Assembly (NCBI RefSeq): GCF_030816485.1
Contig: NZ_JAUSYC010000001.1
Coordinates: 1,116,001 to 1,180,000 of the forward strand
Length of the DNA stretch: 64,000 bases
Origin: Arthrobacter sp. B1I2
Lineage (GTDB): Bacteria; Actinomycetota; Actinomycetes; Actinomycetales; Micrococcaceae
Direction: 5' to 3'
The position numbers and the translations under genes were made by a program. The notes below the pieces were generated by a model that was not told the origin of the DNA, searched no databases, and worked only from the letters and a program-made list of their open reading frames with translations. Below, piece by piece: positions 40,894-50,548 of the stretch (position 1 is its first letter; each line of letters starts with the position of its first letter).

Positions 40894-40971
40894 AATTGAT
40901 GTACCGTAATCCCTATCACCCTGCAGCACAGATTCGCGGCTGCCTGGTGCCGTACCAAAGGAGCTGCACGC

Positions 40972-41853
40972 ATGAGCAATCGAACTGAGTCCTACCTGGT
41001 GGGACTGGTCGGTGACGGCGTCGCGCCATCGCTCACGCCGCCCATGCACGAACGGGAAGGCGACGTGCAGGGCCTGCGCTACCTGTACCGGCCCATCGAC
41101 CTGCTCGAGCTGGGGCTGACCGCGGCATCGGTCGGCGGCATCCTGCACAGTGCCCGCACGCTGGGTTTCAACGGCCTGAACATCACCCATCCCTGCAAGC
41201 AGGTGGTCCTGGAGCACCTGGACGAAGTGAGCCCGGACGCCCGCAGGCTCGGCGCCGTCAACACAGTGGTCATCCGCGATGGCAGGTTCATCGGCCACAA
41301 CACCGACTTCTCCGGCTTTGCCGCCGCCTTCGCCGCCGGCCTTCCCGGCGCGAAGCTGGACCGTGTGGTGCAGCTCGGTGCCGGCGGTGCCGGATCTGCC
41401 GTCGCCTACGCCCTGCTGACCGCCGGCGTGCGGACGCTGGACCTGGTGGACATGGACCCTGCCAGGGCCACGGCGCGGGCCGCCGAGCTGCAGGGCTTTT
41501 TCCCGGACAGCACCATCACGGCAGGCACGACGGCGGAGCTGCCGCAGCTGATGGGCCTGGCCGACGGCCTGGTGCACTGCACCCCGGTGGGCATGGCCGC
41601 CCACCCCGGCCTCCCGCTGGACCTGGACCTGCTGGAGTCCCGGCACTGGGTGGCGGACATCGTCTACCGCCCCATCGACACCGAACTGGTCCGCGGCGCC
41701 CGCGCCAAGGGCTGCCAGGTCCTGGACGGCGGCCGGATGGCCGTTGGCCAGGCCGCCGACGCCTTCCGCATCTTCACCGGCCTCGAAGCTGACCCGGACC
41801 GCATGCGCAGCCACTTCCTGGAGCTTGTGGCCTCGGAAGAGGTGGCCGCCTGA
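40972..41853 (+). CDS. Shikimate dehydrogenase-like enzyme (catabolic, QsuD/AroE family)
   Basis: At 293 residues, substrate-binding S-L-T at 20-22, catalytic Lys76 in NITHPCK and Asp112 in GHNTDFSGF are all present, followed by a Rossmann loop GAGGAGSAV (134-142). It oxidises shikimate (possibly quinate) to 3-dehydroshikimate. Its place before the dehydroshikimate dehydratase and pca genes argues for catabolism rather than aromatic amino acid synthesis. AAAGGAG lies before ATG. The stop overlaps the next ATG by one base. Confidence 0.88.
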   Translation: MSNRTESYLVGLVGDGVAPSLTPPMHEREGDVQGLRYLYRPIDLLELGLTAASVGGILHSARTLGFNGLNITHPCKQVVLEHLDEVSPDARRLGAVNTVVIRDGRFIGHNTDFSGFAAAFAAGLPGAKLDRVVQLGAGGAGSAVAYALLTAGVRTLDLVDMDPARATARAAELQGFFPDSTITAGTTAELPQLMGLADGLVHCTPVGMAAHPGLPLDLDLLESRHWVADIVYRPIDTELVRGARAKGCQVLDGGRMAVGQAADAFRIFTGLEADPDRMRSHFLELVASEEVAA

Positions 41854-43715
41854 TGCGCACCGGAATCGCCACCGTCTGCCTGTCCGGCACCCTGAGGGAA
41901 AAGATGCGGGCCTGCGCCATTGCGGGCTTCGACGGCATCGAAATCTTCGAACAGGACCTGGTCACCTCGCCGCTCAGCCCCGAGGACGTGCGGAAAATGG
42001 CCGCGGACCTGGGCCTTGGCCTGGACCTCTACCAGCCGTTCCGGGATTTCGACGGCGTCACGCCGGACCTGCTGAAGGCGAACCTCCGGCGCGCGGAGGC
42101 GAAGTTCAAGCTGATGTCCCGCCTGGGCATGGACACCATCCTCGTTTGCTCCAACGTTGCCACCGCCACCATTGACGACGACGGCCTCCGGGCCGATCAG
42201 CTGGCACAGCTGGCCAACCTGGCCGGGGACCACGGCGTCAAGGTGGCCTACGAAGCGCTGGCCTGGGGCAAGTACGTCAACGACTACGAGCACGCCTACC
42301 GGCTGGTGGACATGGTGGACCATCCCAATTTCGGAACCTGCCTGGACTCCTTCCATATCCTGTCCCGGGACTGGGAAACCTCCCACATTGAGGCGTTCAA
42401 CCCCGGGAAGATCTTCTTCGTGCAGGTGGCGGACGCCCCCAAGCTCACCATGGATGTGCTGTCCTGGAGCCGGCACTACCGGGTGTTCCCGGGCGAGGGA
42501 CAGTTTGCGCTGGCCAAGTTCATGGGCCACGTGGTCCGTGCCGGCTACACCGGACCCGTCTCGCTGGAGGTCTTCAATGACGTCTTCCGGCAGTCCGATG
42601 TTGAGCGCACGGCCGTGGATGCCATGCGTTCGCTCATCTGGCTTGAGGAGCAGAGCGCCAACTGGCTGGCAGGCACTGAAAGCGTGCCGGGCAACGGCGC
42701 CGCGCACCGCCGTCGTTATCCCATGGAACTGGCCACGCTGCCCAAGGTGAACGAACCTGCCGGCTTCAACTTTGCCGAGGTCAAGGCGGACGATACCGCC
42801 CAGCTGGAGAAGCTCCTGGGCCAGCTCGGCTTCGCGTTCGAGGGCCGGCACCGCACCAAGGACGTCCAGCTGTGGACCATGGGGCAGGCCCGGGTGATCA
42901 TCAACGAACAGGCCGCGCAGCATGCCGAGCCCGCCATCGCCGCGCTGGGGTTCGACGTCGATTCCCCCGTGATTGCCTCCGCCCGCGCCCAGCAGCTCAA
43001 GGCCCCCGTGGTGGCCCGCAAGGTGCAGGCGGACGAGGAAGTGTTCCAGGGCATTTCCGCGCCGGACTCCACCGAAATCTTCCTCTGCCAGGGCAGCCCG
43101 GACGGCACCGCGGCGTGGACGCACGAGTTTGGCGAAGGGCTGGAACTTCCTTCCCCCGGAACCAATGCGGTCATCGACCACGTCAACCTTGCCCAGCCGT
43201 GGCAGCACTTCGACGAAGCCGTTCTGTTCTATACCAGCGCCATGGCCCTGGAACCGCAGCCGTTCGCGGAAGTGCCCAGCCCCAGCGGCCTGGTGCGCTC
43301 GCAGGTCATGCAGACCTCCGACGGCGCAGTGCGGCTGGTTCTGAACCTCGCTCCGATCCAGCAGGCCAGCGGCCAGAAAACCTACCAGGAACATATCGCC
43401 TTCGCCGTGGACGACCTCGTGGCCACCGCCCGGGCCGCCCGGGACCGGGGCCTGGAATTCCTGCAGATCCCGGCCAACTACTACGAAGACCTGGACGCCC
43501 GGTTCGGCCTTGAGCCCGGCTTCCTGGCCACCCTGCAGGAGCTCAACCTGCTGTTCGACCGGGATGCGGACGGCGAATTCCTGCACTTCTACACAGCCAC
43601 CGTGGGCAGTGTGTTCTTCGAAATGGTGGAACGCCGCGACGGCTATGACGGCTACGGCGCCCCCAACGCCCCGGTGCGCCACGCGGTCCAGTACGACTCG
43701 CTCCACCGCAGCTGA
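41853..43715 (+). CDS. quiC: 3-Dehydroshikimate dehydratase, two-domain (QuiC1 type)
   Basis: At 620 residues, the N-terminal half is a xylose-isomerase-like TIM barrel with metal ligands in YEALAWG, CLDSFHIL, QVADAP and SLEVFND. The C-terminal half (about 300-620) is a vicinal-oxygen-chelate domain like 4-hydroxyphenylpyruvate dioxygenase, with HVNLAQPW and FFEMVERRDGY. This two-domain form converts 3-dehydroshikimate to protocatechuate; the dioxygenase-like domain is not known to oxidise in characterised relatives. It feeds the pcaHG step directly downstream. Confidence 0.9.
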   Translation: MRTGIATVCLSGTLREKMRACAIAGFDGIEIFEQDLVTSPLSPEDVRKMAADLGLGLDLYQPFRDFDGVTPDLLKANLRRAEAKFKLMSRLGMDTILVCSNVATATIDDDGLRADQLAQLANLAGDHGVKVAYEALAWGKYVNDYEHAYRLVDMVDHPNFGTCLDSFHILSRDWETSHIEAFNPGKIFFVQVADAPKLTMDVLSWSRHYRVFPGEGQFALAKFMGHVVRAGYTGPVSLEVFNDVFRQSDVERTAVDAMRSLIWLEEQSANWLAGTESVPGNGAAHRRRYPMELATLPKVNEPAGFNFAEVKADDTAQLEKLLGQLGFAFEGRHRTKDVQLWTMGQARVIINEQAAQHAEPAIAALGFDVDSPVIASARAQQLKAPVVARKVQADEEVFQGISAPDSTEIFLCQGSPDGTAAWTHEFGEGLELPSPGTNAVIDHVNLAQPWQHFDEAVLFYTSAMALEPQPFAEVPSPSGLVRSQVMQTSDGAVRLVLNLAPIQQASGQKTYQEHIAFAVDDLVATARAARDRGLEFLQIPANYYEDLDARFGLEPGFLATLQELNLLFDRDADGEFLHFYTATVGSVFFEMVERRDGYDGYGAPNAPVRHAVQYDSLHRS

Positions 43716-43768
43716 GCCAACCCAGACCCCAGACGCAAGACACCAAACAGATCAGAAAGGAGCCAGCC

Positions 43769-44641
43769 GTGCCGGAAGACATCACCGCGGAGCTGGAGTC
43801 GGAGGAACTCGTGCCCCCGGCCGAACCGAAGGCTGCCCACCAGCCCCTGGACAAGGCCATCGAGTCGCAGGCTGACCTCAGTGCAGAGATCAACGCCATG
43901 GGCGAGGCCTACCAGCGGGCGCTAAAAGACGGCGGGCAGCAGGAAACCCAGCCGCGCCTGGACTACCCGCCCTACCGCAGCAGCATCCTGCGCCACCCCA
44001 CCAAGAGCCTGCACCACGCCGACCCTGAGACCATCGAGCTGTACTCGCCGGCCTTCGGGCACCAGGACGTGCACGCCCTGGAATCGGACCTGACCATCCA
44101 GCACAACGGCGAGCCGCTGGGTGAGCGGATCATCGTCTCCGGCAAGGTCCTGGACGGCGACGGCCGTCCCGTGGCCGGACAGCTCGTGGAGATCTGGCAG
44201 GCCAACGCGTCCGGCCGCTACATCCACAAGCGCGACCAGCACCCGGCCCCGATCGACCCCAACTTCACGGGCATCGGCCGCTGCATCACCGGCCCGGACG
44301 GCTCCTACCGGTTCACCACCATCAAGCCCGGCGCCTACCCGTGGAAGAACCACCTGAACGCGTGGCGCCCGGCACACATCCACTTCTCGCTGTTCGGCAC
44401 CGAGTTCACCCAGCGCATCATCACCCAGATGTACTTCCCGGGCGACCAGCTCTTCCCGCTGGACCCGATCTACCAGACCATCGTGGACCAGGACGCCCGC
44501 GACCGCCTGGTGGCCACCTACGACCACAGCCTCACCGAACCCGAATGGGCCCTGGGCTACAACTGGGACATCGTCCTGACCGGGCCCAAGCGGACCTGGA
44601 CAGAAAACGAGGCGCTGGGCGCAGAAGCTGACGAGGAGTAG
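43769..44641 (+). CDS. pcaH: Protocatechuate 3,4-dioxygenase beta subunit
   Basis: This 290-residue intradiol dioxygenase has Fe(III) ligands Tyr151 (GRYIHKRD), Tyr190 (GAYPW), His203 and His205 (AHIHF). Together with PcaG it splits protocatechuate to 3-carboxy-cis,cis-muconate. A roughly 55-residue N-terminal extension, Glu-rich, precedes the core (RLDYPPYRSSILRHP). The GTG start has an ideal AAAGGAG 6 bases upstream. pcaG follows after 5 bases. Confidence 0.96.
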   Translation: MPEDITAELESEELVPPAEPKAAHQPLDKAIESQADLSAEINAMGEAYQRALKDGGQQETQPRLDYPPYRSSILRHPTKSLHHADPETIELYSPAFGHQDVHALESDLTIQHNGEPLGERIIVSGKVLDGDGRPVAGQLVEIWQANASGRYIHKRDQHPAPIDPNFTGIGRCITGPDGSYRFTTIKPGAYPWKNHLNAWRPAHIHFSLFGTEFTQRIITQMYFPGDQLFPLDPIYQTIVDQDARDRLVATYDHSLTEPEWALGYNWDIVLTGPKRTWTENEALGAEADEE

Positions 44642-44646
44642 GAAAG

Positions 44647-45204
44647 ATGAGCACCCAACTGGTACCCACCCCCGGCCAGACCGTCGGACCGTTCTACGGT
44701 TACGCGCTCCCGTTCGAAAAGGACAACGAGCTGTTGCCTCCGGGCTTCCCCGGCTCCATCCGGCTGCAGGGCACCGTGTACGACGGCGCCGGCCACACCA
44801 TCCCGGACGCCATCCTGGAAATCTGGCAGCCGGACGCCGCGGGCAAGGTTGTCCAGCGCACCGGCTCCCTGGTCCGCGACGGCTACACCTTCACCGGGTG
44901 GGGCCGCGGCGCCGTCGGCAACTCCGGCGTCTTCACCTTCACCACCGTCAACCCGGGCCCCACCAAGCCAGGTGCGGCACCCTTCATCTCCGTGGCCATC
45001 TTCGCCCGAGGCCTGACCAACCGCCTGTTCACCCGCATCTACCTGCCGGAGGACACCGGGGCGCTGGCAAGCGACCCCCTGCTCAGCTCGCTGGATCCGG
45101 AGCGCCGCAAAACGCTGATCGCCCGCCGCGACCCGGATGGCGGCCTCACCTGGGACATCCGCCTCCAGGGTGAGGGCGAGACGGTTTTCCTGGACTTCCA
45201 GTGA
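44647..45204 (+). CDS. pcaG: Protocatechuate 3,4-dioxygenase alpha subunit
   Basis: At 185 residues, the N-terminal PTPGQTVGPFYGYALPF and the core LEIWQPDAAGKV and FTGWGRG are typical of the alpha subunit, which shapes the active site but lacks the iron ligands. GGAAAG precedes ATG. Its stop overlaps the pcaB GTG (GTGA), so translation is coupled. Confidence 0.95.
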   Translation: MSTQLVPTPGQTVGPFYGYALPFEKDNELLPPGFPGSIRLQGTVYDGAGHTIPDAILEIWQPDAAGKVVQRTGSLVRDGYTFTGWGRGAVGNSGVFTFTTVNPGPTKPGAAPFISVAIFARGLTNRLFTRIYLPEDTGALASDPLLSSLDPERRKTLIARRDPDGGLTWDIRLQGEGETVFLDFQ

Positions 45205-46676
45205 CCCACGCCGCCCCGGGAGATCTGCGCGCCTTCGCGGAAGAAGCCGACGCCGGCCTGCTCAGTCCCGTATCAGCGTCACCGTTGGTGGCGGCGCTGA
45301 CGGGGGACCGGGCAGTGCTGGCGGCCATCCTCGCCGTCGAGTCCGGCTGGGCCGCCGTGCTGGAACGCGCGGGCCTGGCACCTGCCGGGTCCGCCGCCGT
45401 CGTCGCCTCCGCTGCCGAGGCGGGGCGTTACGACCTGGCCGATGTCGCGTTGCGTGCCCAGGGCGGCGGCAACCCGGTCATCCCGTTGCTGGCCGACCTC
45501 CGGAAGAAGGTGGCGGCGCTGGATACCGCCGGTGTCGGTGCCGGAAAAGCCGTTCATACGTCGCTGACCAGCCAGGACGTGCTTGATACGGCCCTGATGC
45601 TGATGGCCCGCAACACCGTCCACGCCGTGCTGGCCGACCTGAAGGGCACCGCGACGGCGCTCGCCGCCTTGGCGGGGCAGCACGCGGAGACGCTGTGCGT
45701 GGGCAGGAGCCTGACACAGCATTCCCTCCCGTATACCTTCGGGCTGCGGGCTGCGCAGTGGTTCCACGGCGTGGCCGCCGCAGGCCGGCAGCTTGAGGGC
45801 CTGGCATTCCCGGTCCAGTTCGGCGGGGCGGCGGGAACACTCGCCGCGGGAACCGTGCTGACGGACGGCTCCTCCGCCACGCCCTTCACCCTGGCCGATG
45901 CCCTGGCAGCCCAGCTGGGCCTGGCCCCCGCGGCGGCTCCGTGGCACACCAACCGCCTGGCCGTTACGTCCCTTGGGCATGCGCTGGCTTCAGTCCTGGA
46001 CGCGTTCGGCAAGATCGCCGCGGACGTCCTGTTCCTGAGCCGGCCCGAGGTGGCCGAGCTTGCCGAGCCGCGCGCCGCCGGGCGCGGGGTTTCCTCTGCC
46101 ATGCCGCAGAAGCAGAACCCTGTCCTGTCCATCCTGGTCCGCAGCGCCGCGCTGCAGGCACCCGGCCTGGCAGCCCAGCTGCACCTGGCCGCGGCCACCT
46201 TTAATGACGAGCGCCCGGACGGGGCCTGGCACATCGAGTGGCCGGCTCTCCGGCAACTGCTGGCCCTGGCCCTCGGCGCCGCCGGCCATATCCGCGAACT
46301 CGCGGAAGGGCTGCAGGTTTTTCCGGACTGCATGCGCCGCAATTTGGATCTTGCCGGCCCGCTGCTGCTGGCCGAAGGCGTCAGCGCCGCCCTGGCGCCG
46401 CTGCTGGCGGAGAAGGACGGCCGCAGCGGCAAGCAGCAGCTCCAGGATGTGGTGGACCGGACGCTGCAGGCACCCGCCGGGGAGCAGGCTGCCACCTACC
46501 GCAAGCTGCTCCGCGAAGCTGTCCCCGCCGCCGTCGTCCCGGATTCCCGGCTGGAAGGGCTCCTGGACCCTGGCAGCTACCTCGGCCAGGCCGCCGAGAT
46601 CTCCCGCCGCATCCTTGCGGCCTTCCCCGAATTTGTTTCCCAGACCACCCATGCGAATGGAGCTTCCCGTGGCTAA
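45201..46676 (+). CDS. pcaB: 3-Carboxy-cis,cis-muconate cycloisomerase
   Basis: This 491-residue member of the fumarase/argininosuccinate lyase superfamily carries the signature GRGVSSAMPQKQNPVLS (the catalytic Ser loop), plus SLTSQDVLDTALML and RSLTQHSLPYTFG. It cyclises 3-carboxymuconate to 4-carboxymuconolactone. It starts at GTG 45201 inside the pcaG stop. The C-terminal 100 residues are Ala-rich and longer than in many homologues. The stop overlaps the pcaD start by 8 bases. Confidence 0.94.
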   Translation: MTHAAPGDLRAFAEEADAGLLSPVSASPLVAALTGDRAVLAAILAVESGWAAVLERAGLAPAGSAAVVASAAEAGRYDLADVALRAQGGGNPVIPLLADLRKKVAALDTAGVGAGKAVHTSLTSQDVLDTALMLMARNTVHAVLADLKGTATALAALAGQHAETLCVGRSLTQHSLPYTFGLRAAQWFHGVAAAGRQLEGLAFPVQFGGAAGTLAAGTVLTDGSSATPFTLADALAAQLGLAPAAAPWHTNRLAVTSLGHALASVLDAFGKIAADVLFLSRPEVAELAEPRAAGRGVSSAMPQKQNPVLSILVRSAALQAPGLAAQLHLAAATFNDERPDGAWHIEWPALRQLLALALGAAGHIRELAEGLQVFPDCMRRNLDLAGPLLLAEGVSAALAPLLAEKDGRSGKQQLQDVVDRTLQAPAGEQAATYRKLLREAVPAAVVPDSRLEGLLDPGSYLGQAAEISRRILAAFPEFVSQTTHANGASRG

Positions 46677-47487
46677 ACCGGCCCTGAAGGCAGCGCTGCT
46701 GTCCCCCCAGCGACCCCTGGGCGACCACCCCCTGCTGGTGGCGGGCCCGTCCCTGGGCACCTCGTCCATCCTGTGGAACAGGGCCGCGTCCCTGCTCGGC
46801 AATGATTACGACGTAGTGGCCTGGGACCTGCCCGGCCACGGCGTCTCGCCGGCCGCCACCGAAGCCTTCGACGTCGCGGCGCTCGCTGACGCCGTCGTGG
46901 ACCTTGTTGATTCCATCGCCCCGGGTGAGGCGTTCCACTATGCCGGTGTTTCGCTGGGTGGTGCCATCGGCCTGCAGCTGGGCATCAAGCATGGGGAGCG
47001 GCTGAAGAGCCTCTCCGTGCAGAACAGCGGTGCGAAGATCGGCACCCCGGAGGGCTGGCTGGAGCGCGCCGAAACCGTGCGCACCCAAGGCACGCCAGTA
47101 ATGATCCAGGGGTCCGCGCAGCGCTGGTTCGCGCCGGGCTTCATGGAGCGGGAACCCGAGCTCAGCAGCCGGCTGCTGCACGCCCTGCGCGACGCCGACC
47201 GCTACAGCTACGCCTTCTGCTGCGAGGCCCTGGCCGCATTTGACGTCCGCAACGAACTCGGCGGCATCAGTGTCCCCACGCAGGTCATCGCCGGCGCGCT
47301 GGACGGCGTCGCCACCCCTGCAATGGCAGAAGAAGTGGCAGCCGGCATCACCGCCGGGGGCGGCACCGCCACGGCCGTGACGCTCGAAGGCGTCGCCCAC
47401 CTGGCACCCGCAGAGGCACCCGCGCATGTTGCCGACCTGATGCGCAGCCTGGTCGCCTGGGCCGAATCACAGAGAGCAGCCAAATGA
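46669..47487 (+). CDS. pcaD: 3-Oxoadipate enol-lactonase
   Basis: At 272 residues, an alpha/beta hydrolase with nucleophile Ser95 in GVSLGG, acid in the AGALDGVATP loop and catalytic His in GVAHLAPAEAP. It hydrolyses 3-oxoadipate enol-lactone. GTG 46669 was chosen because GGAG at 46659-46662 is 6 bases upstream; an ATG at 46657 would overlap that site. Separate from pcaC, unlike the fused PcaL found in some actinobacteria. Confidence 0.92.
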   Translation: MAKPALKAALLSPQRPLGDHPLLVAGPSLGTSSILWNRAASLLGNDYDVVAWDLPGHGVSPAATEAFDVAALADAVVDLVDSIAPGEAFHYAGVSLGGAIGLQLGIKHGERLKSLSVQNSGAKIGTPEGWLERAETVRTQGTPVMIQGSAQRWFAPGFMEREPELSSRLLHALRDADRYSYAFCCEALAAFDVRNELGGISVPTQVIAGALDGVATPAMAEEVAAGITAGGGTATAVTLEGVAHLAPAEAPAHVADLMRSLVAWAESQRAAK

Positions 47488-47942
47488 GCGGCAGTGAACG
47501 GCACACTGCGGATGAGCGGCACGGGGTGGTCCAGCCCGGCGCCACCAGCCAGGAGATTTACGACGGCGGCATGGTGGTCCGGCGCGAAGTCCTGGGCGAC
47601 GCGCACGTGGACCGGGCCATCGCCAACAAGGATGGGTTCACCGAGGACTTCCAGGACATGATCACCCGGATTGCCTGGGGTGGCATCTGGACCCGGCCCG
47701 GGCTCCCGCGCCGGATGCGTTCCGCCGTCACCATCACCGCCATGGTGGCGCACGGGCACTGGGAAGAGCTGGCCATGCACATCCGCGCCGCCCTCCGGAA
47801 CGGCCTCAGCAGGGATGAAATCAAGGAGATCCTGCTGCAGACCGCCATCTACTGCGGCGTCCCCTCCGCCAACACCGCTTTCAAGACCGCCCAGCAGGTC
47901 TTCCACCAGATCGATAGCGAAGAAACGGACAACAAGTCATGA
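47484..47942 (+). CDS. pcaC: 4-Carboxymuconolactone decarboxylase
   Basis: This 152-residue AhpD-fold protein has DMITRIAWGGIWTRPGLPRRMRSAVTITAMVAHGHWEELAMH and ILLQTAIYCGVPSANTAF, which hold the conserved Arg, His and Cys region. It decarboxylates 4-carboxymuconolactone. It overlaps pcaD by 4 bases (ATGA) and pcaF in the same way. Confidence 0.94.
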   Translation: MSGSERHTADERHGVVQPGATSQEIYDGGMVVRREVLGDAHVDRAIANKDGFTEDFQDMITRIAWGGIWTRPGLPRRMRSAVTITAMVAHGHWEELAMHIRAALRNGLSRDEIKEILLQTAIYCGVPSANTAFKTAQQVFHQIDSEETDNKS

Positions 47943-49156
47943 ACCAGGCTTTTGTGTACGACGCCGTACGCACCCCGTTCGGCAAGTTCGGCTCCGGCCT
48001 CGCAGCAGTGCGTCCGGATGACCTTGCTGCCCACGTGATCAGGGAGTCCGTGAAGCGCGCCCCCGCCCTGGATCCGGAGCGGATCGACGAGGTGGTGTTC
48101 GGCAACGCGAACGGTGCCGGCGAGGAGAACCGGAACATCGCGCGGATGGGCACGCTGCTGGCAGGCCTGCCGGTGTCCATCCCCGGCACCACGGTCAACC
48201 GGCTCTGCGGATCTTCGCTGGACGCGGCGATCATCGCTTCCCGCCAGATCAACGCCGGCGACGCCGACCTGATGCTGGTCGGCGGGGCCGAGTCCATGTC
48301 CCGCGCGCCCTGGGTTCTGCCCAAGACCGAGAAGCCCTACCCGGCAGGGGACATGACCCTGGCGTCCACCACGCTGGGGTGGCGGCTGGTGAACAAGGCG
48401 ATGCCCAAGGAGTGGACCATCTCCCTGGGCGAGGCCACCGAGCGGCTCCGCGAGAAGTACAAGGTGACCCGTGAGCAGCAGGACGAGTTCGCCGCCGATT
48501 CGCACAACCTCTCCGCCGCGGCGTGGGACGAGGGCTTCTACGACAACCTGGTGGCACCGGTGCCGGGAACGGACCTGGTGCGTGACGAGGGCATCCGCCC
48601 CGGCTCCACGGCGGAGAAGCTGGCCGGGCTGAAAACGGTGTTCCGCAAGGAACCCGAAGGCGCCGAGGTGGGCGGCACGGTCACCGCCGGGAACGCGTCG
48701 CCGTTGTCCGACGGCGCCTCCGCGGCATGGATCGGGTCCGAGGCCGCCGCCGGGCTGCTGGGCCTGGACCCGCTGGCCCGGATCGCCGGCCGCGGCGCGC
48801 ATGCGAACGACCCGCAATACTTTGGCTACGCCCCCGTGGAGGCGGCAAACAAAGCCCTCGCCAAGGCGGGCATCGGCTGGGACCAGGTGGGCGCCGTCGA
48901 ACTGAACGAAGCCTTCGCCGCCCAGTCCCTGGCCTGCATCAACGCCTGGGGCATCGACCCCTTGATCGTTAACCGGCATGGCGGGGCCATCGCCATGGGC
49001 CACCCGCTGGGCGCTTCGGGCACCCGGATCCTGGGCACCCTGGCCCGGTCCCTGCAGGACTCCGGGGAACGCTGGGGCGTCGCCGCCATCTGCATCGGCG
49101 TGGGCCAGGGCCTGGCCGTCGTGCTCGAAAACGTCACCGCTGGAAAGGACCAGTAA
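47939..49156 (+). CDS. pcaF: 3-Oxoadipyl-CoA thiolase
   Basis: At 405 residues, the thiolase nucleophile Cys is in NRLCGSS (about 87). The second-site motifs NRHGGAIAMGHPLGASG and CIGVGQG are intact. It cleaves 3-oxoadipyl-CoA to succinyl-CoA and acetyl-CoA, the last step of the pathway. Overlaps pcaC by 4 bases and shares one base with the pcaI start. Confidence 0.94.
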   Translation: MNQAFVYDAVRTPFGKFGSGLAAVRPDDLAAHVIRESVKRAPALDPERIDEVVFGNANGAGEENRNIARMGTLLAGLPVSIPGTTVNRLCGSSLDAAIIASRQINAGDADLMLVGGAESMSRAPWVLPKTEKPYPAGDMTLASTTLGWRLVNKAMPKEWTISLGEATERLREKYKVTREQQDEFAADSHNLSAAAWDEGFYDNLVAPVPGTDLVRDEGIRPGSTAEKLAGLKTVFRKEPEGAEVGGTVTAGNASPLSDGASAAWIGSEAAAGLLGLDPLARIAGRGAHANDPQYFGYAPVEAANKALAKAGIGWDQVGAVELNEAFAAQSLACINAWGIDPLIVNRHGGAIAMGHPLGASGTRILGTLARSLQDSGERWGVAAICIGVGQGLAVVLENVTAGKDQ

Positions 49157-49845
49157 TGCTGAACTTCGTAGGTTCCGTCCAGGAGGCCGTGGCCGGCATC
49201 AAGGATGGCTCCACCGTGATGATCGGCGGGTTCGGCAACGCCGGCCAGCCCTTCGAACTGATCGACGCGCTGCTGGAGTGCGGTGCCACCGGCCTGACAG
49301 TGGTCAACAACAACGCCGGACAGGGCGACCAGGGCCTGGCCCTGCTCATCAAGGAAGGCCGCGTCCGGAAGATGATCTGCTCCTTCCCGCGGCAGTCCGA
49401 CTCCTGGCACTTCGACGCCAAGTACAAGGCCGGGCAGATCGAACTGGAACTGGTCCCGCAGGGCAACCTCGCCGAGCGCATCCGCGCTGCAGGCGCCGGC
49501 ATCGGCGGGTTCTTCACCCCCACCGGCTACGGCACCGTGCTCGCCGAGGGCAAGGAAACCCGGATCATCGACGGCCGCGGCCAGGTGTTCGAAACACCCA
49601 TCCACGCCGACGTCGCCCTCATCAAAGCCCTCAAAGCGGACGGGAGGGGCAACCTCGTGTACCGCAAAACCGCCCGGAATTTCGGCCCCATCATGGCCGC
49701 CGCCGCAAAGCAGACCATCGTGCAGGTCTCCGAGATCGTCCCCACCGGCGGCCTCGACCCGGAAAACGTGGTGACCCCCGGGATCTACGTCAACACCGTC
49801 GTCCGGGTGGCCGGCAATGGCAACAAGTCAGAAAAGGCGGCCTGA
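49156..49845 (+). CDS. pcaI: 3-Oxoadipate CoA-transferase subunit A
   Basis: At 229 residues, alpha subunit of a family I CoA-transferase, with GSTVMIGGFGNAGQPFELIDALLE and the glycine loop GGFFTPTGYGT. Together with PcaJ it moves CoA from succinyl-CoA to 3-oxoadipate. GGAAAGGA precedes the ATG. The stop and pcaJ start are one base apart. Confidence 0.95.
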   Translation: MLNFVGSVQEAVAGIKDGSTVMIGGFGNAGQPFELIDALLECGATGLTVVNNNAGQGDQGLALLIKEGRVRKMICSFPRQSDSWHFDAKYKAGQIELELVPQGNLAERIRAAGAGIGGFFTPTGYGTVLAEGKETRIIDGRGQVFETPIHADVALIKALKADGRGNLVYRKTARNFGPIMAAAAKQTIVQVSEIVPTGGLDPENVVTPGIYVNTVVRVAGNGNKSEKAA

Positions 49846-49846
49846 G

Positions 49847-50524
49847 ATGAGCCTCACCGAAACGTCCCTCCAGACCTCTGCCACGCCCCTGGGCCGCGAC
49901 GACCTCGCCCGCCTCGTGGCCAGGGACATCGCCCCCGGGTCCTTCGTGAACCTCGGCATCGGCCAGCCAACCCTGGTGTCCAACTACCTCACCGAGGAAC
50001 AGAACATCACCCTCCACACGGAGAACGGCATGCTCGGCATGGGCCCGGAGGCCAAGGGGGACCAGATCGACGGCGACCTCATCAACGCCGGCAAGATCCC
50101 CGTCACCGAACTCCCGGGTGCGTCCTACTTCCACCACGCCGACTCCTTCGCCATCATGCGCGGCGGGCACCTGGACATCTGCGTCCTGGGCGCCTTCCAG
50201 GTCTCGGCCACCGGCGACCTCGCCAACTGGCACACCGGTGCCCCCGGGGCCATCCCCGCGGTGGGCGGTGCTATGGACCTGGCCACCGGCGCCAAGGACG
50301 TCTTCGTGATGATGACCCTGCTGACCCGCGAAGGCGCGTCCAAGATCGTGGAGTCCTGCACCTACCCGATCACCGGCGTCGGCTGCGTCACCCGGGTCTA
50401 CACGGACAAGGCCGTCTTCCTCACCGGCACCGGGGGCGTCACCGTCCGCGAAACCTTCGGCTGCACCCTTGAAGAACTCCAGGAACTCCTACCCGTCCCG
50501 CTCAAGGCCGCACCGGCCGCCTAA
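49847..50524 (+). CDS. pcaJ: 3-Oxoadipate CoA-transferase subunit B
   Basis: At 225 residues, beta subunit with GSFVNLGIGQPTLVSNYL and the catalytic Glu in TENGMLGMGP. VGCVTRVYTDKAVF is a further family mark. ATG 49847 follows the pcaI stop by one base; the weak Shine-Dalgarno (AAAAGGCGG) lies inside pcaI. The regulator gene begins 24 bases downstream. Confidence 0.95.
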   Translation: MSLTETSLQTSATPLGRDDLARLVARDIAPGSFVNLGIGQPTLVSNYLTEEQNITLHTENGMLGMGPEAKGDQIDGDLINAGKIPVTELPGASYFHHADSFAIMRGGHLDICVLGAFQVSATGDLANWHTGAPGAIPAVGGAMDLATGAKDVFVMMTLLTREGASKIVESCTYPITGVGCVTRVYTDKAVFLTGTGGVTVRETFGCTLEELQELLPVPLKAAPAA

Positions 50525-50548
50525 GGGACGGCCCTAGGATTGGTAACC